A DNA stretch of 64,000 nt from Actinomycetospora lemnae (GCF_028737315.1 NZ_JAQZAO010000010.1:124001-188000); one strand, 5' to 3'. Positions 26,405-35,691 are shown, numbered from the stretch's first letter. Notes: a model not told the origin generated them from the letters alone. Made by a program: numbers and translations.

Positions 26405-26623
26405 CGCGGACAACAGTAGCGGGTGCAGACCGCCGAACCCATGAGGAACGACGGCGAGCACACCGCGTGACCGTCGGGCCGGTGGGACCCGGAACGTGAC
26501 CCGATCAGCCGTGTCTCCGTGGTCCCCGTGTCGCGATCGGCCTTCGCCTGGGCACCCGGACGTGGAAAGCTCTTCGTTGTCTGGCTCCAGGCGTGGGCAC
26601 ACGCCGCGACGAGAGGGCACACG

Positions 26624-28669
26624 ATGACCGAGGTCCGGAGCGATGCACCGTCGACCGAACCGGAGCCGGACACCGGCGCCAAGATCAAGCCCGTGGTGTT
26701 CTACGGCTCCGCCGCCGTGACCCTGGCCATCGCGTTGTGGGCGATCTTCGCGCCGACCTCGGCGGCGGACACCATCGGCGCGGTGGTGAGCTGGACGTCG
26801 CAGTGGTTCGGCTGGTTCTACATCCTGCTGACCACGCTGGTCCTGGTCTTCGTCATCGTCGTCGGCGCCTCGCGCCTCGGGCGGACCCGGCTCGGGCCCG
26901 AGCACTCGCGACCGGAGTTCAGCACGTTCGCGTGGGCGTCCATGCTGTTCGCCGCCGGCATCGGCACCGACCTGATGTTCTTCGCCGTCGTCGAGCCGGT
27001 CACGCAGTACCTCACCCCGCCGCGCGGCGAGGGCGGCACCCTGCAGGCGGCCGAGGACGCGACGGTGTGGACGCTGTTCCACTACGGCATCAGCGGCTGG
27101 GGTCTGTACGCGTTGATGGGGATGTCGCTGGCGTACTTCGCCTACCGGCGGAACCTCCCGCTCGCGATCCGGTCGGCGCTGTACCCCATCTTCGGCAAGC
27201 GGATCCACGGTGGCATCGGCACGGCGGTCGACCTCGCCGCCGTGCTCGGCACGATCTTCGGCGTCGCGGCGTCGCTCGGGATCGGCGTGGTGCTGCTCAA
27301 CTACGGCCTCACCTTCCTGTTCGGGATCCCGGAGGGGACGGGGGCCCAGATCGGGCTCGTGGCCCTCGCGGTCGTCATGGCCACGGCGTCGGCCGTCAGC
27401 GGCGTCGACCGCGGGATCAAGCTGCTGAGCCAGCTCAACGTGCTCCTCGCGATCGGCCTGGCCCTCTTCCTGCTGATCGCCGGGAACACCGTCTTCCTGC
27501 TCAACGCGCTCGTGCAGAACGTCGGCGACTTCGTCAGCTCCTTCCCCGGGCTGACACTCGAGACGTTCGCCTTCGACCAGCCCGTCGACTGGCTCAGCGC
27601 ATGGACGCTCTTCTTCTGGGCGTGGTGGATCGCCTGGGCGTCGTTCGTGGGGCTGTTCCTGGCCCGCATCTCGCGGGGCCGCACCATCCGCCAGTTCGTG
27701 GCCGGGACGTTGATCATCCCGTTCACCTACATCGTCATGTGGATCTCGATCTTCGGCAACAGCGCCATCGAGGTCATCCGCAACGGTGACGTGGCCTTCG
27801 GGCAGAACACCATGGAGAACAACGCGCAGGGCTTCTACCAGCTCCTCGCGCAGTACCCGGCGGTCCCGTTCATCGCCGGGGTCGCCACCTTCGTCGGCCT
27901 GCTGTTCTACGTGACCTCGGCCGACTCGGCGGCCCTCGTCATGGCCAACCTGAGCTCCCACCTGAAGACGCCGCAGTCGGACGGGGCACGGCCGGTGCGG
28001 ATCTTCTGGGCGGTGGCCACCGGCCTGCTCACGGTGGGGATGCTGGCCGTGGGCGGCGTGCCCGCGCTGCAGAACGCCACGATCATCATGGGCCTGCCCT
28101 TCGCCTTCGTGCTCCTGCTGGTGATGTACGGCCTCTACAAGGCGCTGCGGCTGGAGTCCCTGCTCGCGGCGAGTCGCGAGTACGGGCCACGGCCGGTGGC
28201 CTCCGGCCGCCTCACCGGCGACGGGCACCATCCCGCGGGCCCCGGGTGGCGACAGCGCCTCGACCGGGCCTTCTCGTTCCCCGACCGGGAGCGAGCCGAG
28301 CGGTTCCTGGACGAGGTCGCGCTCCCCGCCGTCGAGGAGGTGGCCGAGCACCTCGAGGAGCGCGGGGTGGAGGCGCAGGCCCGGCAAGGCCAGGACGAGG
28401 ACGGCACACGGATCGTGGAACTGGTCGCCGACATGGGTGAGGAACACCCCTTCACCTACCGCATCCAGCCGCGGGAGGTCCCCGTACCCGTCTACGGGCG
28501 CGCCGTGCCCGAGGGGACCCTCACCTACTACCGGCTGGAGGTCCACCTGCGGGACGGCGGCCAGGACTACGACGTCATGGGCCACACGCACGGCCAGCTG
28601 ATCGACGACGTCCTCGACCAGTACGAACGGCACCTCGAGTACGTCCGCCTCGAGCAGGACGTGCGCTGA
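26624..28669 (+). CDS. betT: BCCT transporter, BetT-like (choline)
   Basis: 681 residues from ATG 26624; an upstream in-frame extension exists but looks non-coding. It has twelve helices of the BCCT fold with FAAGIGTDLMFFAVVEPV, the Trp-rich FFWAWWIAWASFVGLFLARISRGRTIR and TSADSAALVMANLSSH. A C-terminal cytoplasmic domain of about 160 residues contains VEEVAEHLEERGVEAQARQ, TYRIQPREVPVPVYGRA and YDVMGHTHGQLIDDVLDQYERHLEYV, the pattern of E. coli BetT. This makes choline import, driven by the proton-motive force, the likely role. The gene lies alone between the two diverging DUF3040 transcription units. Confidence 0.88.
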   Translation: MTEVRSDAPSTEPEPDTGAKIKPVVFYGSAAVTLAIALWAIFAPTSAADTIGAVVSWTSQWFGWFYILLTTLVLVFVIVVGASRLGRTRLGPEHSRPEFSTFAWASMLFAAGIGTDLMFFAVVEPVTQYLTPPRGEGGTLQAAEDATVWTLFHYGISGWGLYALMGMSLAYFAYRRNLPLAIRSALYPIFGKRIHGGIGTAVDLAAVLGTIFGVAASLGIGVVLLNYGLTFLFGIPEGTGAQIGLVALAVVMATASAVSGVDRGIKLLSQLNVLLAIGLALFLLIAGNTVFLLNALVQNVGDFVSSFPGLTLETFAFDQPVDWLSAWTLFFWAWWIAWASFVGLFLARISRGRTIRQFVAGTLIIPFTYIVMWISIFGNSAIEVIRNGDVAFGQNTMENNAQGFYQLLAQYPAVPFIAGVATFVGLLFYVTSADSAALVMANLSSHLKTPQSDGARPVRIFWAVATGLLTVGMLAVGGVPALQNATIIMGLPFAFVLLLVMYGLYKALRLESLLAASREYGPRPVASGRLTGDGHHPAGPGWRQRLDRAFSFPDRERAERFLDEVALPAVEEVAEHLEERGVEAQARQGQDEDGTRIVELVADMGEEHPFTYRIQPREVPVPVYGRAVPEGTLTYYRLEVHLRDGGQDYDVMGHTHGQLIDDVLDQYERHLEYVRLEQDVR

Positions 28670-28703
28670 GCCCTCGTCGGCTCAGCACCCTCTCAGGCGG
28701 ACA

Positions 28704-28769
28704 CGGCACACTGGATCCCGGTGTGCCGGGAAGTCTGGTCGGCGGTCACGAGTCCGCGTCCGCGACCAG
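28704..28769 (+). promoter_or_regulatory. Conserved leader element upstream of second DUF3040-like gene, copy 2
   Basis: The core 28721-28744 matches 26381-26404 (reverse strand) at 24 of 24 bases. Here the core can pair in two exclusive ways: CGGCACAC (28704-28711) with GTGTGCCG (28721-28728), or CTGGTCG (28735-28741) with CGACCAG (28763-28769). The latter ends next to the GAGGTGG ribosome binding site of the gene at 28784. Alternative pairing near the start site is what a translational regulator or riboswitch would show. Inference only. Confidence 0.55.
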
Positions 28770-28783
28770 CGAGGTGGTGCACG

Positions 28784-29089
28784 ATGACGACCGAGCCGAC
28801 CCGGCCCGAACCCGCCCGGCCCCTCACCGACCGCGAGAAGGTCGTGCTCGCGCGGATGGCGGCCGATCTGCGCCGCACGCCCGGCCGCCCCGGGGCCCGG
28901 AGCCCGGAGGTCCCCCGGCCCGCCCGTTCCGGGCCGCGGACCCGCGACGTCGTCGTCCAGGTGGTGGTCGTCGTCGTGCTCGCCGTCGTGCTCATGCCGA
29001 CCGTGTGGGCGGGTGCCGTGCTCGCGGTGATCGTGCTGAGCGGGCCGGTCGCGGCCGCGTGGTGGGCCCGACGCCGCGGCGCGGGGTGA
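28784..29089 (+). CDS. DUF3040-like membrane protein, second copy
   Basis: 101 residues from ATG 28784, with GAGGTGG upstream. The N-terminal RPLTDREKVVLARMAADLRR resembles the DUF3040 start, followed by a Pro/Arg-rich stretch and two hydrophobic helices (about residues 53-70 and 74-93). It is weaker than the copy at 26034-26351 but shares that gene's leader element. Function unknown. Confidence 0.65.
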   Translation: MTTEPTRPEPARPLTDREKVVLARMAADLRRTPGRPGARSPEVPRPARSGPRTRDVVVQVVVVVVLAVVLMPTVWAGAVLAVIVLSGPVAAAWWARRRGAG

Positions 29090-29198
29090 CGGAGACGTTG
29101 GGCCGGTCGGGCGCGTGTCTTCGTGCCGCCTCGTCGAGCGCTAGCGTCGCGCGCTCTCGCCGTCGTGTGGAGACGACGGCATCGACGAGAGGTGTCGC

Positions 29199-30122
29199 GT
29201 GATCTCTCCGTCCCGCTCCGTCGGGCGCACGTCGTCGACCGGGGACGTGCACAGCCGTGACGGCACCGTGCTGCGCACCTGGAGCAACGGCGCCGACGGC
29301 GTCCCGCTCGTCATCAGCAACGGGCTGGGGGCGCCGCCCTCGGCGTGGCCGCGGCTGCGGGAGCCCGACTGCGGGTTCGCGGCCGTGTCCTGGTCGCACC
29401 GAGGCCTCGGCGGGTCCGGGCGCCCCGCCGACCCGACCCGGATCCGTGTCGAGGACCACGCCGCCGACCTCGAAGCCACCATGGACGCCGCGGGCTTCGA
29501 GCGGGCCCTGCTGCTGGGGTGGTCGCTGGGGGTCAACGTCGCCTTCGAGTTCGCCCGCGCCCGTCCCGACCGGGTGGCGGGCATCATCGGGGTCGGTGGG
29601 CTGCCCGGCGGCTCGTTCCGGGCGTTCGGCCCGCCGGGTGTGCCCGTGGCTCTGCGGGAACGGGCCGGCCGGACCGCCGCGTGGCTGTTGCGCCTGGTGG
29701 GGCCGCCGGCGGCGGCGCTGGCGGCCCCGACGGTGGAGTCCGCGCGCGCACTCGGAGCCGCTCACCTCCCGCCGCTGCCCGATCCGTCCGCGTCGGCGGA
29801 GGTCGCGCGCGTGTTCGCGGGACACGAGTGGACCTGGTACTCCGAGCTCCTCCTCGCCGCCGGCGACCATCCCCCGATCGACACCGGTTTCGTGTCCTTC
29901 CCGGTGACCCTGGTGGGCGGCACGCTCGACGTCGCCGCCGCAGCCCCGGACGTCCGTGCGGTCGCGGGGTCGATCCCGCAGGCGCGGTTCGTGCCCCTCG
30001 TCGGCACCCACTTCCTGCCCCTCGAACAACCCGACGGCCTCCACCGGGAGCTCGTCGCCCTCGCCGAGCGGGCCGGACCGTCCCGCGCCCCGTCGGGGGG
30101 TTCGGTACCGTCGTCGCCGTGA
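29199..30122 (+). CDS. Alpha/beta hydrolase
   Basis: 307 residues from GTG 29199. The nucleophile elbow is GWSLG, preceded by an oxyanion-type VISNGLGAPPSAW loop and followed by a cap region. The acid is probably in LVGGTLDVAA and the catalytic His in VGTHFLPLEQP. These support an esterase, peroxidase or dehalogenase-like hydrolase; the substrate is unknown. Its stop overlaps the start of the DUF6153 gene by GTGA. Confidence 0.82.
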   Translation: MISPSRSVGRTSSTGDVHSRDGTVLRTWSNGADGVPLVISNGLGAPPSAWPRLREPDCGFAAVSWSHRGLGGSGRPADPTRIRVEDHAADLEATMDAAGFERALLLGWSLGVNVAFEFARARPDRVAGIIGVGGLPGGSFRAFGPPGVPVALRERAGRTAAWLLRLVGPPAAALAAPTVESARALGAAHLPPLPDPSASAEVARVFAGHEWTWYSELLLAAGDHPPIDTGFVSFPVTLVGGTLDVAAAAPDVRAVAGSIPQARFVPLVGTHFLPLEQPDGLHRELVALAERAGPSRAPSGGSVPSSP

Positions 30123-30667
30123 TCCGCTGGCACGGGAGCTCGCGGCGTCGCGCTGGTGGCGCGGTGTCGACGACCCCGTCGCGCGGGAGCTGGTGCGGGC
30201 GTCTCGCGCTCCTGGTCGTCGCGCTCGGTCTGGTGCTCATGCACCACGTCGTCGGCGCCCACCAGCACTCGACGCCGGACGTCGCGTCCCCGCCGATGCC
30301 GGCACCCGCGGTCGTCGGCCACGCCGCGCCGTCGACCAGCGAGCACCACCACGGCGGTGACGCCGTGCCGTCGGCCGGCGTCGATCAGCACGGGACGACT
30401 CCCGACGGCATGTCCACCGCCAGCAGCGCCGCGCTGCTGCACCACCATCCGGACGAGGGCGGTCACGACCACGCCGGCTCCCTGCTGCACCTGTGCCTCG
30501 TCGCACTCGTGGGCGGCGCGGCCTTCCTCCTCGTGCTCGTCCTCGTCGCGCTGTGGTGGCGGCCGCCGCCCCGGCGGGTCGGACCGGCCGGCGGCGCTCC
30601 GGCGACCGCGCCCCGTGCCCCTCCCGCGTCCTCGAGACTGGCGGAGCTCCAGGTCCTCCGGCTGTAG
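30119..30667 (+). CDS. DUF6153-type His-rich membrane protein
   Basis: 182 residues from a GTG overlapping the hydrolase stop. Helix 1 (LALLVVALGLVLMHHVVGA) leads into an outside loop of about 90 residues rich in His (EHHHGGD, LLHHHPDEGGHDHAG), then a second helix (LLHLCLVALVGGAAFLLVLVLVALWW). This is the layout of DUF6153 proteins, which in actinobacteria often neighbour DUF305 and copper genes, as here. The His clusters could bind copper or zinc outside the membrane; no activity is known. Confidence 0.7.
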   Translation: MIRWHGSSRRRAGGAVSTTPSRGSWCGRLALLVVALGLVLMHHVVGAHQHSTPDVASPPMPAPAVVGHAAPSTSEHHHGGDAVPSAGVDQHGTTPDGMSTASSAALLHHHPDEGGHDHAGSLLHLCLVALVGGAAFLLVLVLVALWWRPPPRRVGPAGGAPATAPRAPPASSRLAELQVLRL

Positions 30668-30785
30668 GCCGGCCCACCGTCTGCGCGTGCCCGTCCCCGG
30701 GCCTGACCGCGCAGCGGCGCCGTGCCCTGCCGTCAGCACCGGCCCCTCGCGCACCGGCCGGTGCCCAGCCGAAGGAGACCTCCTC

Positions 30786-31439
30786 GTGCGTGCCCGTCTC
30801 GTCGGCGGCGTGATCGCCGCCGCCACCGCCGCCTTCCTGGCCGCGGGATGTTCCGATTCCGCCGCGCCGCCCGCGGCCGGCCCCGCCCCGACACCGCCGG
30901 CCTCGTCACCGCAGGCCGGCGCCCCGATCGCGCCCGAGCACAACCAGGTGGACGTGCTGTTCGCCCAGGGCATGATCCCCCACCACCAGCAGGCCATCGC
31001 CATGTCGTCCCAGGCCTCCGAGCGCGCGTCGTCCCAGGAGGTCAAGGACCTGGCCTCGCGCATCGACCAGGAGCAGGGTCCGGAGATCGAGCAGATGACC
31101 GCGATGCTCGACGCCTGGGGCGCGCCTCGCCCGCAACCCGGCTCCACCGCGATGCCCGGCATGCCGGGACACGGCATGCCCGGCGCGCCCATGGGTGGCA
31201 TGCCGATGCAGGGGATGATGGGTGAGGCGCAGATGCGGCAGCTCTCGGCCCAGTCCGGCGCTGCCTTCGACCGCATGTTCCTGCAGATGATGATCGAGCA
31301 CCACAGCGGTGCGGTGCAGATGGCCCAGACCGAGCAGACCCAGGGTCTCAACCCCCAGGCCAGGGAGCTCGCCGGCACCATCGCGGCGGATCAGCAGCGG
31401 GAGATCATCGAGATGCAGACCCTGCTCAGCAGGATCTGA
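30786..31439 (+). CDS. DUF305 lipoprotein (extracytoplasmic metal-associated)
   Basis: 217 residues from GTG 30786, with GGAG upstream. The signal peptide ends in the lipobox LAAGC, then a Pro/Ala linker leads to a four-helix DUF305 (ferritin-like) domain. Motifs are FAQGMIPHHQQAIAMS and FLQMMIEHHSGAVQMAQTE, two copies of the H-H pair. Between them is a Met/Gly/Pro-rich loop (MPGMPGHGMPGAPMGGMPMQ) that could bind Cu(I). The family is frequent beside copper efflux genes. A strong hairpin terminator follows. Confidence 0.9.
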   Translation: MRARLVGGVIAAATAAFLAAGCSDSAAPPAAGPAPTPPASSPQAGAPIAPEHNQVDVLFAQGMIPHHQQAIAMSSQASERASSQEVKDLASRIDQEQGPEIEQMTAMLDAWGAPRPQPGSTAMPGMPGHGMPGAPMGGMPMQGMMGEAQMRQLSAQSGAAFDRMFLQMMIEHHSGAVQMAQTEQTQGLNPQARELAGTIAADQQREIIEMQTLLSRI

Positions 31440-31448
31440 CCCGCCCGG

Positions 31449-31482
31449 GACGCCCGCCCGGTCGAGTGGCCGGGCGGGCGTC
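31449..31482. terminator. Bidirectional hairpin terminator between DUF305 gene and copA
   Basis: Perfect 13-base arms, GACGCCCGCCCGG at 31449-31461 and its complement at 31470-31482, around an 8-base loop. It lies in the 60-base gap of two convergent genes. There is no U-tract, as is common for actinobacterial terminators. Confidence 0.8.
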
Positions 31483-31499
31483 TCGTCCGTGTCCTGGCG

Positions 31500-33824
31500 T
31501 CAGGACGTCGCGCGTGCGCGGAACCGACGCAGGCGCAGGCTGTTCGCCACGACGAAGACCGACGAGAACGCCATCGCCGCTCCGGCGAGCATGGGATTGA
31601 GCAGGCCGGCGGCAGCCAGGGGCAGCGCCGCGGTGTTGTAGGCGAAGGCCCAGAACAGATTGCCCTTGATGGTCGACAGCGTGCGGCGGGAGAGCCGGAT
31701 GGCGTCGACCGCGGCCCGCAGGTCGCCGCGCACCAGGGTGAGGTCGCCGGCCTCGATCGCGACGTCGGTGCCGGTACCGAGGGAGAGCCCGAGATCGGCG
31801 CGGGCGAGGGCGGCGGCGTCGTTGACGCCGTCCCCGATCATGGCCACGACCTTGCCCTCGGCCTGGAGACGGGCGATGACCTCGTCCTTGTCCGCCGGCA
31901 TGACCTCCGCGACCACGCGCTCGGCGTCGATCCCGACCTCCGACGCGACGGCGCGAGCGGGCTGTTCCGCGTCGCCGGTCAGGAGGACGGGGGTCAGCCC
32001 GAGCGCCCGCAGGCCGGCGACGGCCTCGGCGCTGCCCTCCTTGACCGTGTCGGCGACGGCCAGCAGCCCCCGCGCCGCACCGTCCCACGCCACCGCGACG
32101 ACGGTGTGCCCGCGGGCCTCGGCGTCCGACTTCGCCTCGGCGAGCCCGGCGGGCATCGCCACCGACCAGTCCGCGAGCAGGCGTGGCCGGCCGACGAGGA
32201 CCGCGTGACCCTCCACGGTGCCGTGCACCCCGAGACCTTCGTCGTTGGCGAACTCCTCCACAGGAGGGAGCGGCCTGCCCGAGCGGGCGCGGGCCGCGGC
32301 GGTGATGGCCCGGGCGATGGGGTGCTCCGAGGCGTCCTCGACGGCACCGGCGAGCCGGAGGACCTCGTCCGCCTCCTCGCCGGCAGCCGGGTGCACGTCG
32401 ACCAGGGACATGCGGCCTTCGGTGATGGTGCCGGTCTTGTCGAGGACGACGGTGTCGACGCGACGCGTCGACTCGAGGACCTCGGGCCCCTTGATGAGGA
32501 TGCCGAGGGCGGCGCCTCGACCCGTCCCGACCATGAGCGCCATCGGCGTGGCCAGCCCGAGCGCACAGGGGCACGCGATGATGAGGACGGCGACGGCCGC
32601 GGTGAAGGCGCCGGCCGCGCCGACGCCGGTGGCCAGCCAGAAACCGAGCGTGCCGGCGGCGAGCAGGATGACGAGCGGGACGAAGACGCCCGAGACCCGG
32701 TCGGCGAGGCGCTGGACGGCGGCCTTGCCGGTCTGGGCGTCCTCGACGAGGCGCGCCATCTGCGCGAGCTGGGTGTCGGAGCCGACCCTCGTCGCGCGGA
32801 CGACGAGACGACCGCCCTCGTTGACCGTGGCGCCGATGACGGCGTCGCCCACGCCGACCTCGACCGGCACCGACTCGCCGGTGACCATGGAGGCGTCGAC
32901 CGCGGAGCTGCCGTCCTCGACCTCGCCGTCGGTGGCGATCTTCTCCCCGGGTCGGACGACGAAGCGGTCCCCGACGACCAGTCGCTCGACGGGCACGCGG
33001 TGCTCGACACCGTCGCGCAGCACCGCCACGTCCTTGGCACCGAGCTCGAGCAGCGCACGGAGCGCAGCCCCGGCGCGACGCTTGGCCCTGGCCTCGAACC
33101 AGCGGCCGGCGAGGATGAACGTCGTGACCCCGGCGGCCACCTCGAGGTAGATGTTCGCGGCGCCGTCGGTCGGCTCGATGGACAGCTCGAACGGGTGGAC
33201 CATCCCGGGCACCCCGGCCGTGCCCAGGAAGAGCGCGTAGAGCGACCAACCGAGGGCGGCGAGGGTGCCGAGCGAGATCAGGGTGTCCATCGTCGCCGTG
33301 CCGTGGCGCAGGTTGGCCCAGGCCGCGCGGTGGAACGGCAGGGCGCCCCACACGACGACCGGAGCGGCCAGCGCGAGCGACGCCCACTGCCAGTAGGTGA
33401 ACTGCAGCGCCGAGACCATGGCCAGCACGACCACGGGCACGGACAGGGTCAGGGAGACGAGCAGCCGGGTCCGCAGGCTGTCCGCCTCGCCGGCTCGGTC
33501 GCCGTCGGCCTCCGCGTCGGAGTCCTCCGCCGCCGGGGGCTGCGGGACGGATGCCGTGTAGCCGGCGGCCTCGACGGCTCCGATGAGGGCCTCGGTGGAC
33601 ACGTCGGAGGTGACGGCGACGCGTGCCTTCTCCGTGGCGAAGTTGACCGTCGCCTCGACCCCGTCGAGCTTGTTGAGCTTGCGCTCGATGCGGTTCGCGC
33701 ACGAGGCGCAGGTCATGCCGCCGAGGACGAGCTCGACCTCGTGGACGGTCGTCGTGCCGCGCGTCTCGGAGAGCGCGTCCGCCTCGTCGACGACCGCGCC
33801 CGTGTTGCCGGTGACGGTGCTCAT
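31500..33824 (-). CDS. copA: Copper-exporting P1B-type ATPase (CopA)
   Basis: 774 residues from ATG 33824, with AGGAAGG upstream. An N-terminal heavy-metal domain carries GMTCASC (residues 36-42). Eight membrane helices follow, with an actuator TGES motif, the Cu-site CPC ([13 protein letters not shown]), the DKTGT phosphorylation site, the HP motif (SEHPIARA) and [14 protein letters not shown]. After the last catalytic segment come the NXXXYN-type and MXXSS-type motifs ([18 protein letters not shown]) typical of Cu(I) pumps. It exports Cu(I) from the cytoplasm. It is the last gene of a csoR-copZ-exported protein-copA string on the minus strand. Confidence 0.96.
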   Translation of the reverse strand: MSTVTGNTGAVVDEADALSETRGTTTVHEVELVLGGMTCASCANRIERKLNKLDGVEATVNFATEKARVAVTSDVSTEALIGAVEAAGYTASVPQPPAAEDSDAEADGDRAGEADSLRTRLLVSLTLSVPVVVLAMVSALQFTYWQWASLALAAPVVVWGALPFHRAAWANLRHGTATMDTLISLGTLAALGWSLYALFLGTAGVPGMVHPFELSIEPTDGAANIYLEVAAGVTTFILAGRWFEARAKRRAGAALRALLELGAKDVAVLRDGVEHRVPVERLVVGDRFVVRPGEKIATDGEVEDGSSAVDASMVTGESVPVEVGVGDAVIGATVNEGGRLVVRATRVGSDTQLAQMARLVEDAQTGKAAVQRLADRVSGVFVPLVILLAAGTLGFWLATGVGAAGAFTAAVAVLIIACPCALGLATPMALMVGTGRGAALGILIKGPEVLESTRRVDTVVLDKTGTITEGRMSLVDVHPAAGEEADEVLRLAGAVEDASEHPIARAITAAARARSGRPLPPVEEFANDEGLGVHGTVEGHAVLVGRPRLLADWSVAMPAGLAEAKSDAEARGHTVVAVAWDGAARGLLAVADTVKEGSAEAVAGLRALGLTPVLLTGDAEQPARAVASEVGIDAERVVAEVMPADKDEVIARLQAEGKVVAMIGDGVNDAAALARADLGLSLGTGTDVAIEAGDLTLVRGDLRAAVDAIRLSRRTLSTIKGNLFWAFAYNTAALPLAAAGLLNPMLAGAAMAFSSVFVVANSLRLRRFRARATS

Positions 33825-33884
33825 CCCGCGTGTCCTTCCTGGGCGGCCTCGGGGGGACGGCCCCCGACGGCCGACGGATGGTGA

Positions 33885-34973
33885 TCAGTGTCCATGCGGT
33901 GCGCCCGACTCGGCGTGCGTGGTGGGAGCACCGGCCGGTGCGCCGGGGTCGGCAGCGGCGACGACCGTGAACTCGGCGGTGCGGACCACGCCCCGGTGGG
34001 CGAAGTCGAGGTAGAGCCGGTAGGGACCGGCGGAGGGCACCTCGGCCACGAACTCGATGGCCGGGCCCGCCGCGGTGCGCCCGTCGCCAGGGGACCCGGT
34101 GGGGTGCACGTGCAGGTAGGCGAGGTCGCCGGTCCGCAGGGCGACGAGGTGGCCGTACGCCGCGAGGTAGGGCTGCAGGTCCGTCACGGGAGCTCCGTCA
34201 CGCGCCACCGACAACGTCACGGGGCTGGCGGTGCCGGGGACGAGGGCGCCCGTCAGGGTGACCGTGTAGCCGTCCGGGGTCGTGGCGACGGTGGACGGGG
34301 GCGGCAGGGGCACGGGACCGTAGGCACCGGCGACCGCGATGTCGCGTCCGAGGGTCATCGCCTCGGTGCGCCCGTCGGGAGCGAAGTCGGCGAAGACCCG
34401 GTGGTCGCCCGGGGCGAGGGCCGTCGTGGTGCGCCACGTCCCGTCCGGGTCCATGACCGGGTGGAGGTGCTGGAAGCCGGACTGGTCGCGCCGCACCACG
34501 ATCAGGTGCAGCGGCTTGTCGTGGGTCGGGGTGAAGGCCGTGACCGGGGCACCACCCGGACCGAGGATGCGGAACGCCAGCTCGCCGGGGCGGTCGGCCC
34601 GGTCGGGCGTGTCGGTGACGTCGAGGGTGTAGCCGTCCTCGGAAACGGCCAGCCCGCCGGCGTCCGTTGCGGCGCCGGGAGTGCCACCCCCGTCCTCGGG
34701 CCGAGGTGGGGCCGCGGCGGAGCCGGCCGTCCCGGTCGGCGCCTCAGGGGCGGGCGCGGGGGTGGGCCCGGCCACCGCGCCGACGCCACCGCCCACGACG
34801 AGGGCGAGCACGAGTGCCAGAGCGAAACCACCGAGCCGGACGAGAGGGCGATCGAGAAGTGACCGCCACGTCGAGCGCCGTCCTGACGCACCGCCGCCGC
34901 GGGAATCGGTGGCACCGGGCGTCCGAGACCCGGTCGTGTCCGGGTCGGCCCGCTCGGGGCTCGTCGTGGTCAC
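33885..34973 (-). CDS. Membrane-anchored extracytoplasmic protein in copper operon
   Basis: 362 residues from a GTG overlapping the copZ stop by GTGA. One signal-anchor helix (about residues 46-68) is followed by a Pro/Ala linker and two beta-rich repeats. Each repeat contains a His-bearing strand: HDKPLHLIVVRRDQSGFQHLHPV in the first, GHLVALRTGDLAYLHVHPTG in the second. Similar domain pairs occur in actinobacterial copper operons, but the function is not established. A HAESGAPHGH end adds more His. The placement between copZ and copA argues for periplasmic-side copper binding or sensing. Confidence 0.75.
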   Translation of the reverse strand: MTTTSPERADPDTTGSRTPGATDSRGGGASGRRSTWRSLLDRPLVRLGGFALALVLALVVGGGVGAVAGPTPAPAPEAPTGTAGSAAAPPRPEDGGGTPGAATDAGGLAVSEDGYTLDVTDTPDRADRPGELAFRILGPGGAPVTAFTPTHDKPLHLIVVRRDQSGFQHLHPVMDPDGTWRTTTALAPGDHRVFADFAPDGRTEAMTLGRDIAVAGAYGPVPLPPPSTVATTPDGYTVTLTGALVPGTASPVTLSVARDGAPVTDLQPYLAAYGHLVALRTGDLAYLHVHPTGSPGDGRTAAGPAIEFVAEVPSAGPYRLYLDFAHRGVVRTAEFTVVAAADPGAPAGAPTTHAESGAPHGH

Positions 34974-35194
34974 GGCGTGCTCCCCGTTCCCTCGAGCCGG
35001 TAGCCGGCCTCCTCGACGGCGGCCCGGATCGCGCCGTCGTCGATCGGGCCGACCGCGGTCACGACGAGACGGCGACTGACGAGGTCGACGTCGACGTCCG
35101 AGACGCCTGCCACCTCGGCGACCTCCTCCTGCACCGAGGCCACGCAGTGGGCGCAGGTCATGCCGTCGACGGTGTAGGTGCTGGTCTGGCTCAC
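34970..35194 (-). CDS. copZ: Copper chaperone (CopZ, heavy-metal-associated domain)
   Basis: 74 residues, a single ferredoxin-like HMA domain with GMTCAHC for Cu(I) binding. It delivers Cu(I) to CopA. It starts 27 bases after csoR and overlaps the downstream exported-protein gene, which places it in a CsoR-controlled operon. Confidence 0.93.
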   Translation of the reverse strand: MSQTSTYTVDGMTCAHCVASVQEEVAEVAGVSDVDVDLVSRRLVVTAVGPIDDGAIRAAVEEAGYRLEGTGSTP

Positions 35195-35221
35195 GAGGTC
35201 ATCTCCGTTCTCGTCGGCAGC

Positions 35222-35503
35222 TCAGGACCTGACCAGGCGGGCGATCGCGGCGCTGGCCTCGGCGATCTTCTCGTCGGCCACGTCGCCACCCTCCGCCGCT
35301 GCCTCGGCCACGCAGTGCCCGAGGTGGTCGTCGAGCAGGCCGAGGGCGACGTTCTCGAGCGCCCGCGTGGCGGCCGAGACCTGCGTCAGGACGTCGATGC
35401 AGTACTTGTCGTCGGCGACCATCTTCGCGATCCCGCGCACCTGGCCCTCGATCCGGCGCAGCCGCGCGAGGTACGCGTCCTTCTCTCCGGCGTAGCCGTT
35501 CAT
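35222..35503 (-). CDS. csoR: Copper-sensing transcriptional repressor CsoR
   Basis: 93 residues. ATG 35503 was chosen because GAGAGGAG lies just upstream and the longer frame runs through the promoter. It is an all-helical CsoR/RcnR protein with RLRRIEGQVRGIAKMVADDKYCIDVLTQ; Cys in YCIDV and the His-Cys pair in DHLGHC form the C-H-C Cu(I) site. CsoR releases DNA when Cu(I) binds. A perfect operator lies in its own promoter spacer and a second palindrome lies before the divergent nuo-type operon, so both are probably controlled by this protein. Confidence 0.95.
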   Translation of the reverse strand: MNGYAGEKDAYLARLRRIEGQVRGIAKMVADDKYCIDVLTQVSAATRALENVALGLLDDHLGHCVAEAAAEGGDVADEKIAEASAAIARLVRS

Positions 35504-35528
35504 CGCTCGGCTCCTCTCGACATGCTCG

Positions 35529-35556
35529 ACGATACCCCCTGGGGGTACCCCGTCAA
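35529..35556 (-). promoter_or_regulatory. csoR promoter with CsoR operator in the spacer
   Basis: Minus strand: -35 TTGACG (35556-35551), a 16-base spacer and -10 TATCGT (35534-35529). The spacer is the CsoR-type G/C-run palindrome GGGTACCCCCAGGGGGTAT, overlapping the -10. Binding here would block polymerase, giving copper-inducible autoregulation of csoR-copZ and the genes behind them. Confidence 0.8.
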
Positions 35557-35621
35557 GTCCGGTGTCCCGCGAGGTGTCGACCGGTATCCACACCTTGCGA
35601 GCGACACCCCTACCTCGTACC

Positions 35622-35655
35622 TTGCTACGGATACCTATACCCCCTATGGGTATAG
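35622..35655 (+). promoter_or_regulatory. CsoR-like palindrome and promoter upstream of the nuoA-X-nuoHJKLMN operon
   Basis: A palindrome with core TATACCCCCTATGGGTATA (21 bases in all, 35635-35655) matches the A/T-flanked G-run type of CsoR operators. TTGCTA at 35622-35627 and TATGGG at 35645-35650, 17 bases apart, could be -35 and -10, with the palindrome over the -10. It is 36 bases before the nuoA ATG. It could instead contribute to csoR regulation, being 132 bases from that start. Confidence 0.7.
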
Positions 35656-35691
35656 AACCGGGTGGCGACGGCCTGACGGGAGGTGGGAGTG

